From Stigmatella aurantiaca (GTDB lineage: Bacteria; Myxococcota; Myxococcia; Myxococcales; Myxococcaceae), in assembly GCF_900109545.1 (NCBI RefSeq), contig NZ_FOAP01000018.1, positions 1 to 64,000 of the forward strand: a stretch of 64,000 bases of DNA. Direction: 5' to 3'. The position numbers were made by a program, and so were the translations under genes. Below, in pieces: positions 8,477-16,585 of the stretch. The notes under the pieces are model-generated. The model saw nothing but the letters and a program-made list of their open reading frames with translations. It was not told where the DNA came from and searched no databases. How positions within the stretch are numbered: position 1 is the stretch's first letter; every line of letters begins with the position of its first letter.

Positions 8477-9130
8477 ATGCTGACGGTGCATCATCTCGGA
8501 CGTTCGCAATCGGAGCGGATCGTCTGGCTCTGTGAGGAACTCGGGCTCGACTATGAGCTGAAGCGCTATCAGCGCCGGGCCGACAACCGGCTGGCCCCGC
8601 CGGAATACAAGGCGCTTCACCCGATGGGCACGGCGCCGATCCTCACCGACGGCGGCCTCGTCCTCGGGGAGTCCGGGGCGATCTGCGAGTATCTCATCCA
8701 GACCTATGGCGATGGCCGGCTCGCCGTGAAGCGCGGCGAACCCGGTTTCGTCGGCTATCTCTACTGGTTCCACTTCGCCAACGGGACGCTGCAACCGGCC
8801 GTCTTGCAGGTGAGGTATCTGGAGCGCGCCGATCCTTCGGACAAAAACGCGCTGCTGCAGGCGGCCAAGGACCGGTTCGGGCTGGTCTTCTCGACCTTGG
8901 AGAAGCGGCTGGGGGAGGAGCCCTATCTGGCCGGCGAAGAGCTGACGGCGGCGGATATCATGACCGTGTTCTCGTTGACCACGATGCGGCTGTTCAAGCC
9001 GTATGATCTCTCGCCCTGGCCGAACATCCTGGCCTATCTGCAACGCATCGGGGCGCGGCCTGCTTATCGCCGGGCGATGCAGAAGGCCGATCCGGATTTG
9101 ACGCCGTTACTGGGGGCCGTCCCGGAGTAA
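8477..9130 (+). CDS. Glutathione S-transferase family protein
   Basis: 217 residues with an N-terminal thioredoxin-like domain (about 1-80; start MLTVHHLGRSQSERIVWLCE, then the conserved ESGAI glutathione-binding turn at about 66-70). An all-helical C-terminal domain (about 90-205) carries the N-capping-type segment LTAADIM. It would conjugate or reduce electrophiles using glutathione or a related thiol in the cytosol. GGAG precedes the ATG. It lies divergent to the MmyB-type regulator, its probable controller. Third-position GC looks somewhat lower than in neighbours, and the sequence resembles proteobacterial GSTs, so transfer is possible. Substrate unknown. Confidence 0.87.
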   Translation: MLTVHHLGRSQSERIVWLCEELGLDYELKRYQRRADNRLAPPEYKALHPMGTAPILTDGGLVLGESGAICEYLIQTYGDGRLAVKRGEPGFVGYLYWFHFANGTLQPAVLQVRYLERADPSDKNALLQAAKDRFGLVFSTLEKRLGEEPYLAGEELTAADIMTVFSLTTMRLFKPYDLSPWPNILAYLQRIGARPAYRRAMQKADPDLTPLLGAVPE

Positions 9131-9219
9131 GCCGATGCCCTCCTCCCCCCTCCAGGACTCACCGGCCTCCCTGCAGCGAAGGCTGTTCCCGCTGGATCAG
9201 CGCGGAGAGAGGGTGGGCC

Positions 9220-9246
9220 GCCGAGCACCCATGCGGGCTGCTCGGC
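9220..9246. terminator. Strong hairpin between convergent genes
   Basis: GCCGAGCA pairs with TGCTCGGC, with an inner CCC-atgc-GGG stem: about 11 bp in total with one unpaired base. It sits between the ends of the GST gene and the expansin-like gene. Confidence 0.6.
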
Positions 9247-9273
9247 AACCAGCGGCTTCAACCCGCGTAGGAA

Positions 9274-10296
9274 TCAGTTGCAGCCACTGCCCTTGGTCGG
9301 ACCGAGGTCCGCCCACTGGATTCTGCCGTCGGGGACGCCCCAGCGCGCGTTGGTATAGCTCTCGAGGTCGATCAGCGCGTCGGCGTCTCCCTTGTTCCGG
9401 GTGCAGCAACCACTGCAGTCCGAGTCAGCGCACGTGTCGAGCACGGTGACCACGATGGTCTTCGAGCCGGACTTCAAGCAAAGGTCATGGAGCTTGTACG
9501 CGTTCATGTTGGGGAACACCGCGGCGATGTTATGCGCCGCCACCCACGATTCCGGCTTCTTTCCCGAGCACGCCGCGAACTGCCCTGCCCACGTGCAGCC
9601 GTTGTACTCGGTGCACTCCTCGCTGCCCGGATCCGGATACGACGTGTAGTTGGTCTTGTTGGCCGTCTTCCAGACGAGGCCAGGAGCGTCACAGCCCGTA
9701 CCAGTAGGAGGCGGCGTCGTGCCTCCGGACAAGCCAGAGATCGTGAACTGTTCCCACGAGTCGAGCGCGGCGCCATACGCGAACACCGTGCTGCCGCCCC
9801 CGTTCTCCGCGGACACCCAGTGGCCCGTCGTCACCGTCTGCAGGCCAACGATGTCCCCGTTGACGATCGTCCCGCTGCCGTTCTTCCGGACGATGCGGAA
9901 CGTCTCCCAGCCCTGGCGATTCCAGCTCGCGGCGTTCAGCGTGGAGCCCCCGCCGTTGGCGGCCTGGAAGTACTGTCCCGTGCCCGCGGTGATGAAGACC
10001 GTGTCCCCGCTCACGAGCGACCCGCCGTTGATGTCGTCGATCGTGAACTTCTCCCACGCCTGCGCGGCCGTCGCCGTCGCGGTGACGGCGCCGCCGCCGT
10101 TGTTCTGCGCCCCCACGTACCGGCCGCCGAGCACCGTCTTGAAGCTCACGCCCGAGAAGAGCAACGGGCTCGTGGCGGTCTCCGTGACGTCGTCCTGCCC
10201 GTCAGGAGCACTGTCCACCGGGGCGCACGCGCCCGCGAGCAACAGCGCCGAACACGAGACACGAAGGAACTGCTTGGAACGTTTGAACTGGAGCAT
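9274..10296 (-). CDS. Lipoprotein with beta-trefoil-like repeats and expansin-like C-terminal domain
   Basis: 340 residues. A lipoprotein signal ends LLLAGAC with the Cys near residue 25. Three repeats follow at about 50-195, each with a (G)(R/Q/H)(Y/W)(V/F)..(Q/E)NGGG and (W)E.F.I pattern. This is typical of fascin-like or ricin-like beta-trefoil carbohydrate-binding modules. After a TPPPTGTG linker, the C-terminal region (about 205-340) is Cys-rich, with VTVLDTC and CSGCC and a final (Q)WADLG. It resembles the double-psi beta-barrel of expansins and GH45-like proteins. A surface protein that binds and loosens polysaccharide is the best inference; catalytic residues cannot be assigned. AGGATTC precedes the ATG. 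It is monocistronic, and the 200 bases upstream are relatively AT-rich. Confidence 0.65.
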   Translation of the reverse strand: MLQFKRSKQFLRVSCSALLLAGACAPVDSAPDGQDDVTETATSPLLFSGVSFKTVLGGRYVGAQNNGGGAVTATATAAQAWEKFTIDDINGGSLVSGDTVFITAGTGQYFQAANGGGSTLNAASWNRQGWETFRIVRKNGSGTIVNGDIVGLQTVTTGHWVSAENGGGSTVFAYGAALDSWEQFTISGLSGGTTPPPTGTGCDAPGLVWKTANKTNYTSYPDPGSEECTEYNGCTWAGQFAACSGKKPESWVAAHNIAAVFPNMNAYKLHDLCLKSGSKTIVVTVLDTCADSDCSGCCTRNKGDADALIDLESYTNARWGVPDGRIQWADLGPTKGSGCN

Positions 10297-10500
10297 GAAT
10301 CCTGCCTTGTCGAGAGGGCGGAGGGTGACGTCGGTCCTAGCGCCTACAGAGACCCGAGTGGCTGAATTCGGGTCATGGGAATCGGCAGGCTACTCTCAGT
10401 CTTCGGCAAATACCGGATTTTAAACTTCACCTTGACTTCATCGTTTTCCAACTTGCCCTGATATGTAGGTCTCTATCCCCCTAGATCATCGGGCGTTGCT

Positions 10501-11019
10501 TCAGCTTGGCTGCACCTCGCGCAGGTGATTTCTCAGATGCAGATAATGGGCAGTGTCGTACTGGGACTTGCTCAGCTCCCCGTAAGCAAAATGCGGGGCC
10601 AGCTCCCCCTGCCAATCCATGAATTGCTTCAGTTCGCTCGTCAGTTCTGCCAGCGCGGCCTCGTTCGGCAGTCCACTGACCAGTGCTGGCGCGCCGGGGA
10701 TGGCCTCATCCAGGGGATGGTGCATCTCCCCTGCTGCAGAAAACACATTGAGGGCTGCCGCACCGGCTGTGTTCTGAAACAAGGCAGACCTGGCCAGTGG
10801 GTAGCCAACGCGTGAGAAGCGGATGCTCTGGGTACAATGCTGAAAAATCTCGCTGACGTTCCAGCGTCCTGTGCTGCGCAGTGTGTCTGCGGGCAGGCCT
10901 TGCAGTTGAGCCAGCAATTCTGACAGCGGGCCATGACGGGCCATGGCTGCGGTTTTGACCCCCAGAGCCAAAACCACGGGTGTCGCGATGGCTGTGTACA
11001 GAAGCGTTCTGCGGTTCAT
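10501..11019 (-). CDS. DUF1569 (DinB-like) protein with N-terminal signal or anchor
   Basis: 172 residues: a hydrophobic N-terminus (MNRRTLLYTAIATPVVLALG) suggesting export or membrane anchoring, then a DUF1569 domain of DinB-like four-helix fold. Candidate metal-ligand histidines occur in IFQHC (about 60) and near the C-terminus (AHYLHLRNH, about 157-164). DinB-like proteins include metal-dependent thiol transferases, but DUF1569 has no settled function. Codon use is less GC-biased than in neighbours, hinting at transfer. CGGAGATGCC precedes the ATG. It lies downstream of, and on the same strand as, the decayed serine hydrolase gene, with 38 bases between. Confidence 0.75.
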   Translation of the reverse strand: MNRRTLLYTAIATPVVLALGVKTAAMARHGPLSELLAQLQGLPADTLRSTGRWNVSEIFQHCTQSIRFSRVGYPLARSALFQNTAGAAALNVFSAAGEMHHPLDEAIPGAPALVSGLPNEAALAELTSELKQFMDWQGELAPHFAYGELSKSQYDTAHYLHLRNHLREVQPS

Positions 11020-11057
11020 GGCATCTCCGGGCCAAGGGAAGTCAGTTTACACCACCC

Positions 11058-12207
11058 CTACGCGCGCGGCAGCCTGGCGCCAATGAACTCCGCGACGTTG
11101 GCCGCGTGCGGATGCCCACGGTTGGCCAGCACGATCACCGTGTATCCCGAGTGGGGGTAGATGGCGAAGTCCGCGTTCACGCCCGGTGCGCTGCCACCGT
11201 GGCCGTAATCCTCAGCGCCATGCCGAAGCGATGCAGATCATCGATCGTCGAGTAGCCGCCACCCGCATGCAGCCCGGCGTAGAAGGGCAGCGGCCTGAGC
11301 CCTGTTCGCGCGGCTCCGGTACAGGGCGACGCCGTGGCACTGGCTGATGCCGCAGCAGAAGTCGCCGGCATGCCCGCGGGGAGGAAGACACTCCGTTCCA
11401 GAGAGGCCTCCCAGTTCAGCCCCGACACCTGCTCGATGATCGCGCCGAGGAGGATGAAGCCGAAGTTGCTGTAGCCCCAGCGCGAGCCAGGTGGGAAAGC
11501 GGCCTCCCGTGCCCCGAACAGCCGGATGAAACCGGCCAGCGTCTGGAGCTCCGCCGCATGCGCATCGTAAAGCCGCGCGAGTGCCGTGTCCGGGTAGGAG
11601 GGCAAAAGCGAAGCCACCGTGTCGGTCAGGCAAAGCCGTCCGTCCTGAACGAGCTGCAGGATGGCAACGGCCGTGAACATCTTGCCCATCGAGCCGATGC
11701 AGAAGCGCGTGGCGGGCGTCACAGCGAACTCCTTCCCGGCATCCTGTGAGCCGTAGGCCGCTCGAAACAGAACCGTCTCCTCTTTCGCGACCAACACCGC
11801 ACCGGAGAAGCGGCTGGCAGCCACCTCCTCCTCTAGCTTTTGGTGAAGCTGCGTCACCGCGCCGTGCTCGCTCAGCCGCTGAATGGCGAAGCCGGCGGGC
11901 GGAGGCGCACCGAGGAACGACAGGTCATCGATATGCGTCCGTCGCGGATCGACAACACGGCTTTGGAGAAGCGCTCCCAGTTGCGATCCTGGAGCCACGC
12001 GGTGAGCTGCCCCGGTGCGGTCTGCTCGCGGAGCCCGAGATCGTCATCCAGATACGGAATCAGGGCAGGAATGTACGCCTTCACGAAGTCCGGATAAGCC
12101 GACGCGCGTTCATCCCCCCGCGCGTCCGGCCGCACCGGATGCCCGGACCGTGGGGCACAGGCAAGTACCAGCGAAGCGGCCACGAGTTCGCGGCGCGACA
12201 CCCTCAT
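11058..12207 (-). pseudogene. Decayed serine hydrolase of beta-lactamase fold (class C/PBP4*-like)
   Basis: Coding similarity runs through three frames. The N-terminus starts at 12207 (MRVSRRELV..., with a lipobox-like LVLAC) and reads to about 11945 (LSIRDGRI). The frame then shifts to one containing FSGAVL, the active-site SxxK (SMGK) and the YSN motif, and on to GGGYSTIDDLHRFGMALR near 11215. There it jumps again to GHGGSAPGVNADFAIYPHSGY, the family's third motif (HGG), and ends at 11058. The stretch normally lying between the last two blocks (roughly 50 residues) is missing, so the second lesion is a deletion with frameshift. The intact relative would be an exported serine hydrolase or esterase. 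Its ATG overlaps the MarR gene stop (ATGA), implying former translational coupling. Confidence 0.8.
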
Positions 12208-12692
12208 CGATTGCCTCGAGGCTCGGCAGCGGCGGTGATCCGGTCGAAGAGAGACCGCCGCGCCAAGGCCACCTCCAATCGATCGAGGGCAGCGCTGAGG
12301 CCACCGGCCTCCGTGTCGAGCGCGAGGGAGGCCTGCTCGAATGCCGCCCACAGGGGCGCCAGCCGGGCGGCGAAGGCTTTGCCCGAAGTGCTCAGGGACA
12401 AAAGGCGCCGGCGGGCATCCGAGGCGTCGGGCTCCTGCCAGATGAGCCCCGCCCTCTCCAGGGAGACTCGCGTCTGGCTGACGGAGACATGGGTGATACC
12501 CAGCGCCTCCGCCAGGGCGCCGACGCTCATCGGCCCCTTCAGCGCAAGCTGGTTCAACACGCCAAACCAGCGTTGCTCGAACTCAACCCCCTGGGCTGCG
12601 TAAACGCGCGCCGCATCCGTGTCGAGCCGCTCGGAAAGCCGGCGCAGACGTGCACCGAGCGCCGCGCCCGCTTTCGCTCCCACCTCGTCCAT
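12204..12692 (-). CDS. MarR family transcriptional regulator
   Basis: 162 residues. The winged helix-turn-helix spans about 45-115: MSVGALAEALGITHVSVSQT as recognition region, then the wing around DARRR. Flanking helices for dimerisation are as in MarR proteins. ATG at 12692 is preferred over GTG at 12698, because AGGAGAGG then has normal spacing. The gene ends with TGA overlapping the ATG of the downstream serine hydrolase pseudogene, so the two formed one operon. A perfect 24-bp palindrome lies just upstream of the start, a likely autoregulatory operator. MarR proteins usually release DNA on binding phenolics or oxidants; the effector here is unknown. With its partner decayed, remaining targets may lie elsewhere. 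Confidence 0.88.
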   Translation of the reverse strand: MDEVGAKAGAALGARLRRLSERLDTDAARVYAAQGVEFEQRWFGVLNQLALKGPMSVGALAEALGITHVSVSQTRVSLERAGLIWQEPDASDARRRLLSLSTSGKAFAARLAPLWAAFEQASLALDTEAGGLSAALDRLEVALARRSLFDRITAAAEPRGNR

Positions 12693-12704
12693 GCTCACCT
12701 CTCC

Positions 12705-12728
12705 TGATACGTAGGCGCCTACGTATCA
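12705..12728. promoter_or_regulatory. Perfect 24-bp palindrome, candidate MarR operator
   Basis: TGATACGTAGGC followed directly by its reverse complement GCCTACGTATCA, with no mismatch or spacer. It begins 12 bases upstream of the MarR ATG, next to its ribosome-binding site. Length and symmetry fit a MarR dimer site (usually about 20 bp), placed to block transcription of its own operon. Confidence 0.75.
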
Positions 12729-12856
12729 GATGGATGGCTTCGGTCAACGGACAGGGCCCAGCAACCGTTCAACCGTCGCAGACGCCTTGCTGGGGGCCTC
12801 CTGGTGGAGGCGCCCTCCTGGTAAAATGAGCCCCTCTGAAGCGAAGGGGGTCTGTC

Positions 12857-13429
12857 ATGCGGATGTTCAAGCTGCTTCTCGGTGGGACCGCGCTCGTAGG
12901 GGCGGCTCTGGGGCCAGGGTCCGCGGAAGCCGCAGCCAAGGTGATCGGCCCTGGGTTTGGCCGCATCTGCTACGAGTACGCCCGGGCCGGACACGCCTCG
13001 GACGTGGGCCTGGAGGCCTGCAACCAGGCGCTCGCCGAGCAGAACCTGGCTCCGGGAGATCGCGCCGCGACCCTCGTCAACCGCGGGATTCTCCACATGT
13101 ATGCCAAGGCGCACGCGCTCGCACTCGCCAGCTACGAGCAGGCACTGCGGGTGGATCCGGCTCAGGCCGAGGCCTATGTGAACCAGGGCATCGCGCTGGT
13201 GAACCTGGGCCGGGACGCCGAGGCGGTAGCGGCGGTCAACCGGGCGCTGGAGCTGAACACCGCACGGCCCGAGCTCGCCTACTACACGCGCGCCATCGCC
13301 CACGAGATGCTCGGCAACGACCGCGCCGCCTTCAACGACTACCGCCAGGCCGCGGCGCTCAAGCCCGGGTGGCAGGAGCCGCACACGCAGCTTCGGCGCT
13401 TCTCGGTCCTCCCCAAGGGCCAGGGCTGA
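12857..13429 (+). CDS. Exported TPR-repeat protein
   Basis: 190 residues with a signal peptide (about 1-25, ending SAEAA). About three tetratricopeptide repeats follow, the clearest at A.ASYEQALRVDP..AEAYVNQG and A..AVNRALELN...ELAYYTRA. TPR arrays form helical scaffolds for protein-protein contacts; the partner is unknown. Two Cys residues at the start of the mature part (near 38 and 55) might form a disulfide. GGGGG lies eight or so bases before the ATG. It stands alone, divergent from the MarR operon. Confidence 0.75.
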   Translation: MRMFKLLLGGTALVGAALGPGSAEAAAKVIGPGFGRICYEYARAGHASDVGLEACNQALAEQNLAPGDRAATLVNRGILHMYAKAHALALASYEQALRVDPAQAEAYVNQGIALVNLGRDAEAVAAVNRALELNTARPELAYYTRAIAHEMLGNDRAAFNDYRQAAALKPGWQEPHTQLRRFSVLPKGQG

Positions 13430-13558
13430 GGCCCACTTCATCCCCCCGGCCACCAGGCCTGGGTCACGGCCCGGCAGCTCCCCGCGCTTCCTGGGCCCGG
13501 AGCGCATGGGCCAGCAGGCGGGCAGGCACGGAGAGCTCCTTCGGAGGAGCCATGGGCA

Positions 13559-14500
13559 TCATGATGATGGCGGTCTGGAGCCTGTTGAGCACCGCCAATG
13601 AGACCCTGAGCCCCCAAGCTCGTCGACCATGAGATCGATGAAGCGCCTGACGCGTGGCTCCAGGAGACGCCGGGTCGGGTAGATGGCCAGGATTTCGACG
13701 TCGCCTGCATCAAGCTTGGGCAGCACCTGCCGCAAACGTCCCGCGGCCACGTCCTCCGCCACCAGGAAGTCCGGAAGGAACGCGATGCCGAGCCCGGCCA
13801 CGGCGGCATCGCGGAGCGCCTCTCCGCTGTCCATCCTCAAGCGGCTCCGCCCTTGTGCCTTGACCCAGGAACCGTCGCCGGCGCGGAACCGCCAGCTCTG
13901 CCTGCGGGTGCGGCTGCTGAAGATCAGGCAGTCATGGGCTGCCAGCGCATCGACATTGCGCGGCTCCCCCCGCGCGGCGAGATAGGACGGCGCGGCACAC
14001 AGCAGCGCCTTGAACCGGGCAACGACCCGCGACACCAGACGGGTATCCTCGCTCATGCCGCCAATCCGGACCGCCAGGTCGAAGCCTTCCTCGATGATGT
14101 CGGCCCGGCGATCCGTGAAGCTCACCTCGACCTGAACGCCGGGCCAGGCCGCGAGATACTTCTTCAGAATGGGAAGCACCATGAGCCGCCCGAAGGCATC
14201 CGGAACGGTGAGCCGCAGCAGTCCGCGCGGGGTGCTGGCGGGCCCCGCCACGCTGGCCTCGGCGTCGTCGACCGCCGCGAGGACCTGCAAGCCGCGCTCA
14301 TAGAGCACCCGGCCTTCGTCCGTGAGGCTCAACGTCCGCGTCGTGCGGTTCAGGAGGCGCGCGCCGAGCCTGTCCTCCAGGCGCGCAACGGCCTTACCTG
14401 CGGCCGACCGGGTCAGCCCCAGCGCCTGGCCTCCGGCCACGAAGCTTCCTGCATCCACGACCGCCATGAAGGCGAGAATGTCGTTCAATTTCGTGCGCAT
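13559..14500 (-). CDS. LysR family transcriptional regulator
   Basis: 313 residues. The N-terminal winged helix-turn-helix covers about 1-62 (FMAVVDAGSFVAGGQALGLT, then AVARLEDRLGARLLNRTTR). A periplasmic-binding-like effector domain follows at about 90-290. This is the common CrgA/DsdC-like LysR layout (RGLLRLTVPDAFGR at the hinge). The last about 20 residues (GSGSHWRCSTGSRPPSS) look unlike the family and may come from a small 3' frameshift. It is divergent from ridA about 160 bases away, the expected regulatory target. The effector is unknown. Confidence 0.87.
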   Translation of the reverse strand: MRTKLNDILAFMAVVDAGSFVAGGQALGLTRSAAGKAVARLEDRLGARLLNRTTRTLSLTDEGRVLYERGLQVLAAVDDAEASVAGPASTPRGLLRLTVPDAFGRLMVLPILKKYLAAWPGVQVEVSFTDRRADIIEEGFDLAVRIGGMSEDTRLVSRVVARFKALLCAAPSYLAARGEPRNVDALAAHDCLIFSSRTRRQSWRFRAGDGSWVKAQGRSRLRMDSGEALRDAAVAGLGIAFLPDFLVAEDVAAGRLRQVLPKLDAGDVEILAIYPTRRLLEPRVRRFIDLMVDELGGSGSHWRCSTGSRPPSS

Positions 14501-14659
14501 GGGTCAGGGACCGTAAGGGGACCGCTCCCGGACTATAGCCAGGAACACGGCGGCCCGGCGCAGAGGCGCGTCTGTGTAGAAAACCGTTCGTCAATCGGCC
14601 CGCTATCGTTCCACAGCACCTCGCCGGAATCGCGCGGGGAACCATCCTCAGGAACGCAC

Positions 14660-15055
14660 ATGACAAGCAAGGCCACCACGTACACGCACGGCGTCTCATG
14701 GGAAGAGGGCTTCGGCGTCAGCCAGGGCTACAGCATCAACGGCACCATCTACATCTCGGGGCAGTTCTCCCACGACATGACGGGCGCCTTCGTGGGAGAA
14801 GGTGATTTCGAGGCCCAGGCGAAGCAGACGTTGGAGAACCTCGATCGCGTGCTCGCAGGCTTTGGCGCCACGCGTGACCACCTCGCGGAGGTGGTCGCCT
14901 ACCTGACGAACCCCAAGGAACACTTCGAGCCCTTCGCCCCCCTGTACAAGGCGTATGTGGGGAAGCACCGGCCCGCGGCGACGCTCATCGGCGTCACAGG
15001 CCTGGCATTTCCCCACCAGCTGATCGAAATCCGCGCGGTCGCCCACACTGGCTGA
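14660..15055 (+). CDS. RidA family protein (enamine/imine deaminase or relative)
   Basis: 131 residues spanning one whole YjgF/YER057c/RidA domain: Y.HGV.WEEGFGVSQGYSINGTIYISGQ at the start, QA.QTLENLDRVL in the middle, AATLIGVTGLAFP..LIEI.A.A at the end. Canonical members hydrolyse reactive enamines/imines such as 2-aminoacrylate in the cytosol as trimers. The usual catalytic Arg of the RidA subfamily is not clearly placed, so it may belong to a Rid subgroup with other substrates. The ATG at 14660 follows CTCAGGAACGCAC, giving AGGA good spacing. Probably controlled by the divergent LysR regulator. Confidence 0.85.
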   Translation: MTSKATTYTHGVSWEEGFGVSQGYSINGTIYISGQFSHDMTGAFVGEGDFEAQAKQTLENLDRVLAGFGATRDHLAEVVAYLTNPKEHFEPFAPLYKAYVGKHRPAATLIGVTGLAFPHQLIEIRAVAHTG

Positions 15056-15084
15056 CGCCGCCTCGGCAACCGGCGGCAACCGGC

Positions 15085-16326
15085 TCACGGCAGCGGCGGA
15101 AGCGTCAGCACCCCGTTGCACTGGCTGGGATTGGGAACGCCGGTGCCGCCCCACGGCGCGCCCGTGTTGACGATCACGCTGGTGCTGGGCGGAGCCGGGC
15201 AGCCAAAGCCCGCCGCCTGCCGCACGGTGAGGTTGGCGTAGGGGGGCAGGTTGAAGATGACGTCCGTGCCGCCGTCCGTGCACAGGTTGCGCGTCTGGGT
15301 GCCGCCGCCAGGAATGGCAATCTCGACATCCAGACAAATGGGCAGCGCGGTGCCGGGCGGCAGCGCGGCGGCGTTCAACTCGACGCGCAGGCAGGCGGGG
15401 TTGGTCTTCTCGATGTCCGCGTTGATAAAGCCAATTTGATTGGTGTTGCCCACGTACCGGCCCTGGGAGGGTTGAGCACACGCATCCGCGTCACAGGAGA
15501 CCACTTCCTTGACCGCGCACCGGACAGGGTTGCTCGTCTTCGAGGCCGCCCCTGGCTGCTGGCTCCACTGATTGGCGCCCACGGGCATGGACCACAGCGC
15601 GATGCTCTGCGGCGCGGACATGCTTCCAGCGATGGGGATGAACACCTGCGCCGCCGTGCCAGGGGCAAGCTGGAGCTGGGTGCCCCGCGCATCACGGACC
15701 TCCGCATAGATGGCGCCACGCGTCTCCAGGAAAACGGGCTGGCCGGCCAGGTTGACGGCGCCGTCGGCTCCCGGCATCGCCAGCAGGCCCGTGTCAATGA
15801 AGCGCACGCCTACCGTGAAGGGTTTGACGGGTGTCGTCCCGTTGAGGGTTCGCAGCGTCGCGAGATCCACACGGATGGCCGCGCCGCTGCGGGGATCCGT
15901 GACGGTGGGAATCCCTTCCGAAAAGGTCTGCCGGTGCAAGGTGTGCAGCACGAAGCGGGCTCCCATCACATTGCGCGTGATGGCGCCGACATGCGGCATA
16001 TAGCCCTGCGCGGTGAGGGTCAGCGGCGCGCCCGGCTTCAGCGAAGCGACGGAGACGGAGAACGAGCCGTCCGCGGCCGTCGCCGTCCGCACTCCCTGGA
16101 AGACCACCTCCGCTCCACCAATGGCCGCGCCCGCCGTGTTGACGGCCACGCCGCAGACGGTGGTGGCGCCCTGGACGGGAGCACAGGTGGCGAGCGGGGA
16201 GCGCTGCTGCTCGCGCGGTTCGATCTCGGCCTCGGGCATGCCACAGGCGCCCCCCCACATCGAGGTGCCACCCAACATGCCGCACAACACCAACCATTTC
16301 CTCGCCGCGCTCTTGGACAGGGACAT
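15085..16326 (-). CDS. Lipoprotein with carboxypeptidase-regulatory-like beta-sandwich
   Basis: ATG at 16326 has GGAGG six bases upstream; earlier in-frame codons do not. The 413-residue product starts with a basic, hydrophobic signal and a lipobox-like WGGAC (Cys about 28). Residues about 50-120 resemble the carboxypeptidase-regulatory/CnaB beta-sandwich (VCGVAVNTAGAAIGGAEVVFQGV...T.ADGSFS), common in secreted proteins. The rest is beta-rich with an INADIEKTNPACLRVEL segment and a conserved-looking Cys pair near the end; no enzyme motif is seen. Of a type often found among myxobacterial lipoproteins. Function unknown. Confidence 0.65.
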   Translation of the reverse strand: MSLSKSAARKWLVLCGMLGGTSMWGGACGMPEAEIEPREQQRSPLATCAPVQGATTVCGVAVNTAGAAIGGAEVVFQGVRTATAADGSFSVSVASLKPGAPLTLTAQGYMPHVGAITRNVMGARFVLHTLHRQTFSEGIPTVTDPRSGAAIRVDLATLRTLNGTTPVKPFTVGVRFIDTGLLAMPGADGAVNLAGQPVFLETRGAIYAEVRDARGTQLQLAPGTAAQVFIPIAGSMSAPQSIALWSMPVGANQWSQQPGAASKTSNPVRCAVKEVVSCDADACAQPSQGRYVGNTNQIGFINADIEKTNPACLRVELNAAALPPGTALPICLDVEIAIPGGGTQTRNLCTDGGTDVIFNLPPYANLTVRQAAGFGCPAPPSTSVIVNTGAPWGGTGVPNPSQCNGVLTLPPLP

Positions 16327-16585
16327 CACATGCCTCCAGGTTGAGGGAAATGGGCTCCAGGCATTCGGGGACATGTGCCTGAGACCCGGCTGGGCGCGGT
16401 GCACCCCTCATGCCACGGCACCCCATGGTGGAAGCGCTTCCCTCAAGCAATGCAACGCCTTCCCCAGAGGCCGTCTCATGAAGCCTTCCAGGTTACGAAT
16501 TCCTGTCAGCCGTAGCGTCCCACGTCACACGGCCCTGCTAGCCTTCCTTCGCGCCGCAAAGCGCGTCGTCCTTCCAGGAGTCCGC

